Shown here piece after piece: positions 8,006 through 15,500 of a stretch of DNA of 21,804 nucleotides; within the stretch, counting starts at the first letter, position 1; each line of letters begins with the position of its first letter. The position numbers and the translations under genes were made by a program. The DNA is from Anaerolineae bacterium (GTDB lineage: Bacteria > Chloroflexota > Anaerolineae > B4-G1 > SLSP01): assembly GCA_018055515.1 (NCBI GenBank), contig JAGPHL010000019.1, positions 1-21,804 of the forward strand, written 5' to 3'. Under the pieces are notes generated by a model. That model was not told where the DNA came from and ran no database searches. It was given only the letters and a program-made list of their open reading frames with translations.

Positions 8006-10159
8006 TTACGGCAGATTCTTGAAATCGCTGGCGGGGTAGTAACCGGAATCAATGATGGCGGCCCGGACATTCTCCTTGGTGACGGTGACGATGGCGGAGG
8101 GCTTGGCGGGCACATCAATCTTGCCGTTGTTGTAGGTCGTGGTCTTCTCAGGCGTCTTGCCTTCGAGGTAAGCGACGGCCGCGTTGATGGCATCCTGCAC
8201 GAGGACGCGCACGTCCTTCAGCACGGTCATGGACTGCTTGCCATCAATGATGTACTGGACGGAGGCCTTCTCGGCGTCCTGACCGGTGATGTAGTACTTG
8301 GTGACGTCCTTGTCGGCGGCGAAGGCGTCGGCGATAGCGCGGGCCGTGCCGTCGTTCGGGGCGACGATGTAGACGACGCCCTTGTCGGCGGCGGTGGCTA
8401 CCGTGAGGTTCGCTTCCGCGAGGTTCTTGGCGGTGTTGAAGTCCCAGTTCGTGGTGACCTGGCCGATGATCTTGGCCATCTCATCGCGGGTGAGCTTGGG
8501 CTTGTTCATCAGGGCGACGGCTTCGCTGGAGTTCTTGATGACGAAGGTGCCATCGGCGATCTTGGGCTGCAGTTTGTTCCAGGCGCCCTCGAAGAACAGG
8601 AAGGCGTTGTTGTCGGAGGCCGCGCCGGCGTAGAGGTAGAGGTTGTTACCCTTGCCGGTAGCCTGATCAATGAGGTACTGACCCCACGCCTCGCCTACGG
8701 CGACGCTGTCGAAGGTCACGTAGTAGTCCACGGCGTCGGTGTCGCGGATCAGCCGGTCGTAGGAGATGACCTTGACCCCGGCGTTGTGAGCGGCCTCGGC
8801 GGCGGCAGCAGCAGCGGTGCCGTCCTGCGGGCAGATGATAATCACTTTGACGCCCTTGGTGATCAGCGCCTCGACGTTCTCCTTCTCCTTGGCCGAAGAG
8901 CCCTGGCTGAAGAGAATCTCGACGTTGTAGCCGGCCTTGGTGAGCGCCTCGCGGAAGCGCGTCTCATCCTGAATCCAGCGGGGCTCATCCTTCGTGGGCA
9001 GCACGATGCCGACGGCGAGATTCCCCGAGGGCACAGCGCCGCCACCCAGGCTGGGGAAATCGCTGGCGGGATAGTAGCCGGAATCAATGATGGCCTCTTT
9101 CACGTTCTGCTGGGTGACGGTGACGATGGCAGAGGGCTTGGCAGGCACATCAATCTTGCCGTTGTTGTAGGTCGTGGTCTGCGGCGGGGTCTTGCCTTCG
9201 AGGTAAGCAATGGCTGCGTTAATGGCATCTTGCACGAGGACGCGCACGTCCTTCAGCACGGTCATAGACTGCTTGCCGTCAATGATGTACTGGATGGAGG
9301 CCTTCTCGGCGTCCTGACCGGTGATGTAGTACTTGGTGACGTCCTTGTCGGCGGCGAAGGCGTCGGCGATAGCGCGGGCCGTGCCGTCGTTCGGGGCGAC
9401 GATGTAGACGACGCCCTTGTCGGCGGCGGTGGCTACCGTGAGGTTCGCTTCCGCGAGGTTCTTGGCGGTGTTGAAGTCCCAGTTCGTGGTGACCTGGCCG
9501 ATGATCTTGGCCATCTCATCGCGGGTGAGCTTGGGCTTGTTCATCAGGGCGACGGCTTCGCTGGAGTTCTTGATGACGAAGGTGCCATCGGCGATCTTGG
9601 GCTGCAGTTTGTTCCAGGCGCCCTCGAAGAACAGGAAGGCGTTGTTGTCGGAGGCCGCGCCGGCGTAGAGGTAGAGGTTGTTACCCTTGCCGGTAGCCTG
9701 ATCAATGAGGTACTGACCCCACGCCTCGCCTACGGCGACGCTGTCGAAGGTCACGTAGTAGTCCACGGCGTCGGTGTCGCGGATCAGCCGGTCGTAGGAG
9801 ATGACCTTGACCCCGGCGTTGTGAGCGGCCTCGGCGGCGGCAGCAGCAGCGGTGCCGTCCTGCGGGCAGATGATAATCACTTTGACGCCCTTGGTGATCA
9901 GCGCCTCGACGTTCTCCTTCTCCTTGGCCGAAGAGCCCTGGCTGAAGAGAATCTCGACGTTGTAGCCGGCCTTGGTGAGCGCCTCGCGGAAGCGCGTCTC
10001 ATCCTGAATCCAGCGGGGCTCATCCTTCGTGGGCAGCACGATGCCGACGGACAGAGCCTGGCCTGCTTGCTCGGTGGGCGTTCCGCCACAAGCCGAGAGC
10101 AGCATGGAAGCAACAATCACAAGCACAACCAGTGTCCAAGACAGATTCTTCCGAAACAT
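8006..10159 (-). CDS. chvE: ChvE-family sugar-binding lipoprotein with two tandem binding domains
   Basis: Extracytoplasmic monosaccharide-binding protein of the ChvE family, but 717 residues long, about twice normal. A signal sequence ends in lipobox LSAC with Cys24, so it should be lipid-anchored. Domain 1 (about 36-368) and domain 2 (about 380-717) both carry the family motifs YDRLIRD, SDNNAFLFFEGAW, APNDGTARAIADAF and TGQDAEKAS. They differ at only about eight residues, all in the last quarter, and are joined by a short Gly/Pro linker containing SLGGGAVPSGN. ATG 10159 is chosen over the adjacent GTG because AAGGAGG lies 6 nt upstream. The gene heads the mmsA-mmsB operon. The family is best known from Agrobacterium, where ChvE serves sugar uptake and also signals through the VirA kinase. 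Confidence 0.95.
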   Translation of the reverse strand: MFRKNLSWTLVVLVIVASMLLSACGGTPTEQAGQALSVGIVLPTKDEPRWIQDETRFREALTKAGYNVEILFSQGSSAKEKENVEALITKGVKVIIICPQDGTAAAAAAEAAHNAGVKVISYDRLIRDTDAVDYYVTFDSVAVGEAWGQYLIDQATGKGNNLYLYAGAASDNNAFLFFEGAWNKLQPKIADGTFVIKNSSEAVALMNKPKLTRDEMAKIIGQVTTNWDFNTAKNLAEANLTVATAADKGVVYIVAPNDGTARAIADAFAADKDVTKYYITGQDAEKASIQYIIDGKQSMTVLKDVRVLVQDAINAAIAYLEGKTPPQTTTYNNGKIDVPAKPSAIVTVTQQNVKEAIIDSGYYPASDFPSLGGGAVPSGNLAVGIVLPTKDEPRWIQDETRFREALTKAGYNVEILFSQGSSAKEKENVEALITKGVKVIIICPQDGTAAAAAAEAAHNAGVKVISYDRLIRDTDAVDYYVTFDSVAVGEAWGQYLIDQATGKGNNLYLYAGAASDNNAFLFFEGAWNKLQPKIADGTFVIKNSSEAVALMNKPKLTRDEMAKIIGQVTTNWDFNTAKNLAEANLTVATAADKGVVYIVAPNDGTARAIADAFAADKDVTKYYITGQDAEKASVQYIIDGKQSMTVLKDVRVLVQDAINAAVAYLEGKTPEKTTTYNNGKIDVPAKPSAIVTVTKENVRAAIIDSGYYPASDFKNLP
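8021..10050 (-). repeat. 1035-bp tandem duplication inside chvE
   Basis: Copies at 8021-9015 and 9056-10050, period 1035 bp (345 codons). By eye, 8261-9015 and 9296-10050 are identical over all 755 bp, whereas 8021-8260 and 9056-9295 differ at more than 20 positions. The duplication keeps the reading frame and produces the two-domain protein. Confidence 0.95.
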
Positions 10160-10165
10160 CACAGT

Positions 10166-10172
10166 CCTCCTT
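10166..10172 (-). promoter_or_regulatory. Ribosome binding site of chvE
   Basis: AAGGAGG on the minus strand, 6 nt before ATG 10159 and only 3 nt before the alternative GTG 10162, which decides for the ATG. Confidence 0.85.
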
Positions 10173-10208
10173 CAAAATGGGTGCAAAGTAAATCTCTGGA
10201 TACGACAG

Positions 10209-10227
10209 GTTGTGAAACTTTAACGAC
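10209..10227. promoter_or_regulatory. Possible operator palindrome upstream of chvE
   Basis: GTTGTGAAACTTTAACGAC matches its own reverse complement at 7 of 9 positions per half (GTxGTxAAA-N-TTTxACxAC). It sits about 50 bp before the chvE start, where a repressor site could act. The TGTGAAA-like half resembles LacI-family operators in general; no regulator is identified. Confidence 0.35.
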
Positions 10228-10265
10228 GAAGTCTTTCGCAGTGCCTCCTTTTATTTGAATCCGTT

Positions 10266-10287
10266 GAAATGCTATGGAAATGCTGTG
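10266..10287. repeat. 11-bp direct repeat upstream of chvE
   Basis: gaaatgctatg is followed at once by gaaatgctgtg, 10 of 11 bases equal, one helical turn apart and about 107-128 bp before the chvE start. Adjacent direct repeats at this spacing are a common shape of response-regulator or activator sites; that use is inferred. Confidence 0.4.
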
Positions 10288-10409
10288 GACCTCGAATCAT
10301 CGCTGCGGCAGGGGCCGCATAGCGCCTGATGCTTTCTCATTAAACCAGATTTGGGAGCGATCTCAACCCTTGTTTCCCCTGTCCTGGTCAGAAGTTTCCC
10401 CCGCAGCGC

Positions 10410-10453
10410 CTTGGGGGAAATCCCCTAAGACGAGAGGCCACTCCGTGGTCTCG
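10410..10453 (-). terminator. Two hairpins after the DUF4139 gene, possible weak terminator
   Basis: The first stem pairs cgaga..ccac with gtggtctcg (10431-10453, two-base bulge, three-base loop). The second pairs cttgggg with cccctaag (10410-10429, one bulged base). They begin about 15 nt after the DUF4139 stop. The T-run expected after a minus-strand terminator is poor, so confidence is low. Confidence 0.35.
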
Positions 10454-10467
10454 ATTTTCCCCGCGTC

Positions 10468-12417
10468 TTACAGGCTCTTCAAGCGCGCCTCGATTTCTTG
10501 CTTCACCTTCTCGATGTTCGCCTTGAGTTCGGCCTCGCGCTGCGCGAGCGTCTGCAATTGCCCCTCGGAGGCTTCCAGCTGCGCGACGTACCGCGCGCGC
10601 AGCTCGCCCTCTTTGCCCGTTGACGCCAACGCCTGCAGGTTCTCCCGCAGTTGCTGCTGCGCCTTGTAGACCGTCTGACGTTCCTGATCTACCGCGGCGA
10701 GCTTCTTCTCATAATCGCGGATGGTGTCCCAGAGCAACAGTAGTTTGAGGGCCTTATCGAGCGTCTGCCGGTCGAGCAGGCCCCGTTGGAGATATTGCTG
10801 CAAGCTTTCGTAGGATTGCTTTTGTAATTCCTCGCGTCGCCGCAGCAATTGCCGCTCCTGGACTTTGAGCGTCGTCTCACCTTGCGACGGCGCGCTGACC
10901 TTGAAGCGGACCGTTTCCGCCGTCTGTTCGTGCGGCGCGGGGGTGTTGAAGATCTCGAAATTCGCCGTGCGCGGATGCTCGATCAGGACGTCGGCGGCCT
11001 TGTCGGTGGTGTTGGTGACCTGGTAAGTGCGCCAGCGGACGTCCCATTCCTCGAATTGCAGGTAGATTCCCTTGAGCTCCAACGCCCGCGTCTCGGTGCT
11101 GCTGCCGCTCTGTTCCCGGATGCGGATCCCCAACTCGACGGCGTAGGGCACGACCCCCTCGCCCTCCGTCGTCGTGAAGGGCAGGATGGCCTCACCGACG
11201 TATTCCCCGTCCTCGATGACCGTCACGGGGCCGCGTTCCAGGGTCAAGCCGGTGCTGTTCTTGAAGCGCAGGGTGGCCACCGGGTGAGCGGCGAGCCTGG
11301 CGCCGTTGTAGAGCAGGTCCTTGCGATACTCCAGCTCCTCGCCGATGATGGGCACCATCGCCGATTGCCCCCGTCCTACCGTGACCGGCGTCCCGATGTT
11401 GTACTGGAAGAGCTCCCCCAGCGCCTTGCCCTCCGTCATGACTTGTACGGCCTGCGCGATGGCCTCGCGCGAGGACGGCGCCGGCGGGGGCGCCATCGGC
11501 GCCCGCATCATCTCCACGACGCCAAACCCTGCCGCGGGCGGTTCGGCTTCCGGCTGCGCTCCCCGCATGGCTTTGGGACGCCTGACCGCCTCAAATTCCA
11601 CGGGCGCGGCAGCGACGCGGGTCTCCTCTTTGACCAGGGGCCGTTCGGGCGTGAACGGCGTGTAGAGATCGTACACGAACGAGATGGGCATGCCGGCGAC
11701 CAGCGAGAGTGAGATTTCCTGGAGGTCTTCTTCCAGGCAGTTGTCGAACAGCCCCCAGCCCTGGAGCAGAGCGCGCCCTGCACCGGGCTCAGCGCCCGAT
11801 TCGGCGACCAGCCGATAGCTCACCCGCCATGTCGGCGCCGGCGCGACGTAGCGCACGGAAAGCTCGTGTGCGCCGGGGGTGAGGCGGATGGTGACGACGC
11901 GCGTGTTGCCCTGGCTCAGCGCCGTCTGCAAGAAGAAGCGCAGATCGCGTCCTCCCTGCTCGTCGAGGATCTCCAATCCCTGCACGCGGCCGAGCGGCGT
12001 CACCTGCACGCGGTTCTCGGCGTCTTGCAGCACCGAGATCAGCGTCGTCGCCAGCGGTTGGCGTTCGGGCGCCTCATCCGGGCCGACGAGGAGGCCGCTC
12101 AGCGTTTCCCCCTGATCGAGCCGCAGGACGATGCGCCGTCCCCGCAGGCTGACCAGCAGATCATAGAGGCTGTGCTGATCGCTGAGGCGCACCGTGCAGC
12201 CCTCCAGCTGCTCCTCGCGCGTCTGCGGCGTGGCGTAATCCATGCCGAGCACCTGCCCGCCTTCCAGATCTATGACCGTGAGGCTCTTGAGCAGATCGTT
12301 CATGACCTCGACTTGAAAGGGCAGGGTCACTTCCGTGCCGCTGAGCCGGGCGCGCCGCTCGAAGAAGCCGACGCCGTGTTTGTACAACGTCATATGGACA
12401 ATGGGCACCGTGGCCAT
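10468..12417 (-). CDS. DUF4139 domain-containing protein
   Basis: A 649-residue protein without signal peptide or membrane segment, so probably cytoplasmic. The N-terminus (VHMTLYKHGVGFFERR, then VMNDLLKSLTVID) and the later AHPVATLRFKNSTGLTLERGPV region fit bacterial DUF4139 proteins, a family without an established biochemical role. The middle (about 280-330) is rich in Pro, Ala and Met and looks like a flexible linker. The final 150 residues or so are a long Gln/Glu/Leu coiled coil. ATG 12417 is chosen over an upstream in-frame start at 12468 because GGGAGG lies 4 nt before it. It is separated from the giant upstream gene by a terminator, so it should have its own promoter within 12418-12494. 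No functional link to its neighbours is visible. Confidence 0.85.
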   Translation of the reverse strand: MATVPIVHMTLYKHGVGFFERRARLSGTEVTLPFQVEVMNDLLKSLTVIDLEGGQVLGMDYATPQTREEQLEGCTVRLSDQHSLYDLLVSLRGRRIVLRLDQGETLSGLLVGPDEAPERQPLATTLISVLQDAENRVQVTPLGRVQGLEILDEQGGRDLRFFLQTALSQGNTRVVTIRLTPGAHELSVRYVAPAPTWRVSYRLVAESGAEPGAGRALLQGWGLFDNCLEEDLQEISLSLVAGMPISFVYDLYTPFTPERPLVKEETRVAAAPVEFEAVRRPKAMRGAQPEAEPPAAGFGVVEMMRAPMAPPPAPSSREAIAQAVQVMTEGKALGELFQYNIGTPVTVGRGQSAMVPIIGEELEYRKDLLYNGARLAAHPVATLRFKNSTGLTLERGPVTVIEDGEYVGEAILPFTTTEGEGVVPYAVELGIRIREQSGSSTETRALELKGIYLQFEEWDVRWRTYQVTNTTDKAADVLIEHPRTANFEIFNTPAPHEQTAETVRFKVSAPSQGETTLKVQERQLLRRREELQKQSYESLQQYLQRGLLDRQTLDKALKLLLLWDTIRDYEKKLAAVDQERQTVYKAQQQLRENLQALASTGKEGELRARYVAQLEASEGQLQTLAQREAELKANIEKVKQEIEARLKSL

Positions 12418-12421
12418 TCTG

Positions 12422-12427
12422 CCTCCC
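12422..12427 (-). promoter_or_regulatory. Ribosome binding site fixing the DUF4139 gene start
   Basis: GGGAGG on the minus strand, 4 nt before ATG 12417; it favours that start over the one 17 codons upstream. Confidence 0.7.
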
Positions 12428-12488
12428 TGTTGTGATTGAAAGTTGACGTCCGGCTCCCCGGTCGTCATTTGTTGTGTTTCAGCCTGGT

Positions 12489-12527
12489 AGAAACAATGAA
12501 GGGCGGAGCAACGCTTCGCCCTTCATT
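12489..12527 (-). terminator. Intrinsic terminator of the giant secreted protein gene
   Basis: Arms aatgaagggcggagc (12495-12509) and gcttcgcccttcatt (12513-12527) pair over 15 bp with one G-T wobble and a three-base AAC loop. On the minus strand it starts 33 nt after the stop at 12561 and is followed by the T-rich gtttct. Confidence 0.7.
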
Positions 12528-12560
12528 ATACACCTGAGATGCCGGCGCTGGAAATCTATT

Positions 12561-15500
12561 TCACTGCCGTAGCGTCAGCGGCAGATAGACGCGCGCTCGC
12601 GTGCTGAGTCTCATCTCCATTGGCAGTGAGACTCCCTGATGGTAGCTGCCGTAACCTACCACACGGTAGGTCTCCGCGGTCGCTCCTGTCGAATTCCAGA
12701 CAGCGTTGAAGGTCTCCGTCGCGCCGGGCGCAAGCGCGGTGAACGGAATGGTGAACGTGGCCGGCGACGTGACGCCATCCTCTGTCTCCACGCGGATCAC
12801 GGCGACGCCATTCAGCGGTGTGTCCCCTGTGTTCTGAAACACCAGGGTGAGGGGAACGGCGTCCCCAGGCTTGAAGAGCGTCCGCGCCGCGCTCAGGCTG
12901 ATCACTTCGCCTGCCGCGATGCCAGCCGTGAATTCTGTTCTCTCCGAATCCAGGACGTGACCTGCTGTGTCCTTTAGGAGCACCTCCAGCACGTAGTCTC
13001 CCGCCGGCAGCGGCGCGACGACGAGATCCAGCAGCGAGGCGCCGGCAACGGCGTGCAGCGGCTCCAGTGTCAAGGCTTGCGTCACCTCGTCCGAAAGCGA
13101 TTTGACGACCGTCTGCACCAACACCGATTGCTCCGCGCCGCTGTTTTCTACTGCGAGCCTGGCGATGATGGGCTCTGTGAGGCTGTACCGGGATCGGGAC
13201 ATCATCAGGCTGGCGATGTCCACGGTCGTGTCCACGACGGCGATGTCGAAGTTCCATTCCTGGTAGAAGCGCACGTCTGTCGTCCCTGGATTGTAGGTAA
13301 AGGGGTAGAGCAGCAGCTCCAGCGTCGAAGTGCCATCGGGGTTTTCGGAGACGTGCCACGTGTACGCCTGCTCGAACTGCGGCGTCCAACCTTCGGGCGT
13401 GACGTTGGTCGCCGATGTCGCGGGCGCGCAGTCGCAGTCCTGCGCCAGCGTGGCTGTGGGGATGTTCAAGCCGGTAGCGACGATCAGGCCCCCTCGTGCG
13501 GCGAGCGTCACCTGCTGCACGCGCTGCCCCTGAGGATAGTCGTAGACCACCTTCCACGTGGGGACGATGGGATCTCCTTCCCAAATCCATTCGCTGCCGC
13601 CGGGGAGGGCGACGTGATCAAAACCCTCCTCATCGGTCGTCACGGTATAGTCGGGGAGGAGCAGCTGCGTCGCGCCACGCGGCCCGGCGTTTGCCAGGGG
13701 TGAGGTTGCGGCGACGACCGATGTGGGCAGGGCGCCGAATTTGGGGTCTCCGTAGAGGTGATACTGGTAAATCCATTCGCGCCAGTTGCCGTCGTCCGCC
13801 CAATGATCGCGCGCCATGTCGGTGAAGGCATTACCTACGCTGAGAGCGCTGTTATCTCCCCAGCGGTTGAAGAACGCCCGCCCGGCCCGGCCATTCGTCC
13901 CACGGTCGGACGGGCTGACGGCGCCGATGTACGCCGCCGCGCCGTAACGCAACCACGCCTCCGCCATGCTGTAGGCATCTTTGTAATCGCCGCTCAGGCA
14001 GGTGAGGCCGAAGGTGAAGGGGTGATATCCCGCGAAATTGAAGCTGGCGACGTCATTCGCGGTGAATCCTACGCTTCCAGTTCCAGTCGTGTCATTCCAT
14101 GAATTTGACCCCCCGTGACCGCGGTAGAACACGAGGCTCTGCCCTTTGGCCATTTCAGTCTGGTAGACAGCCAGCATCTTCGCGGCAGTGGTATAGTTTT
14201 TCCAACGCAGGCGGGTGGCTTGAGCGACATCGAGACGATCATTGACTTCATTGAGCTGCGTCCAGAAAGTGCCTTCGCCGTCCCCGCGCCCGCTGCTGAG
14301 CAGCGCGCGTTGCCGGTCAAAGCCGCTGCCGTCGCGGGCCACGAGGATCGCATGGTGCAGGCCCTGACTCAGTGTGACCAGGTCATCGCCGACCTGACGG
14401 CTGAACACCAGTTCTGGTTTGGCCTCGCCAGAAGTGCTGGCATAACGCAGGTCGCTGTAGGGCACCCCATAGCCCGCGTTCTGCACGGGGATGATCTCAT
14501 CCTCGCCGACGAAGAGCACATAGCCGCCGGCGTGAGTGGTGCGGAAGTTGGGGTGCAGGGCGTTGGCCCACCGTCCTCCGGGTTCCAGGAGGGCGTCCAC
14601 GGTCGCTGCGTCGGGGCTGATGGGCAGGAACGCCAGCACACCATGGCGCAGGGTTGCCAGTTCCGCCATCCGCGAGAGGAGCAGATTCAATTCCCGCTGC
14701 TTTCCGGCAGACTGTTGCCAGGCGGGGGGAATCAAATACTGGCGCAACCCCTCAGGCGCGGTGACGAGCAGCATGTCCGCTTGAGCAAAGGCCTCTCTGA
14801 CGGCGTCATCAATGAACTGCGTGCCCACCCAATTATCGCCGGACGCCAATGTTGTGACGTGGTCTGTCGCCCCGTATTGCAGGCGATACGTGATGGTTGC
14901 GACCTGATTGGGGCTGTCGCCGCCGCTGCCGACGTAGTAATGCTCGGAGGCGGGGTAGAGGATGGGGACGAGCTGGTAGGTCAGGGCAAAGGCCGCGCCT
15001 GGAGCCAGCGCCATCCTTTTGGCGTCGGCAGGTGAGAAGAAATCAATGTGGATGAGACGATTGGGGCTGTTGCCCCAGTCGGCGCTGGTGAGTGCATAGT
15101 GGGTGGTGGTCGGAATCTCGACGACCTGGAATCCACGCGCAAAATCGTCGAGGCTATCCACGAGAACGGTCGTCGCGCCCGTGTTGGTGATGGCTAACGT
15201 GACCCGGAAGAAATTGCCGTCGCGCTCAGTGCGATGGCCCAGCGCGAGCTCGCCCTGACCCTGGAGCAGCTGGATTGTGCTCTCCGCCGTGTAGGTGCTC
15301 CCGCCGCTGGTCCGCGCTTCAAAACGCAGGGTGTGATCGCCGCTGGATTTGCCGGCCAGACTCACGGCGAAGACGTGATCGTAAGTTCCCGGCGTCGGTA
15401 TGTAGGTGGACAGCAGCGTCCCATCCAGGTACATCTTCATACTGCTGACTTTGTCGCGTACGGGGTTGCACAGCACTGCCGAGAGGCCTGGGGGGACCGC

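Larger units (their letters stand above)
10160..10467. other. Intergenic leader and control region of chvE
   Basis: No gene is seen in these 308 bases. From right to left they hold two small hairpins just past the DUF4139 gene, a 6-bp GC stem (10304-10319), an 11-bp direct repeat (10266-10287), an imperfect palindrome (10209-10227) and the chvE ribosome binding site. The promoter of the sugar importer must lie here, but no convincing -35/-10 pair was found. Confidence 0.6.

Noticed and set aside
8021..10050. Tandem repeat considered as a CRISPR-like or satellite array
   Set aside because: Only two copies of 1035 bp, in frame and coding for a known binding-protein domain.
7940..10258. A 772-codon open frame on the plus strand opposite chvE
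   Set aside because: It mirrors the tandem repeat of the real gene on the minus strand, has no ribosome binding site and shows no protein-family resemblance; GC-rich codon bias keeps the opposite frame open.
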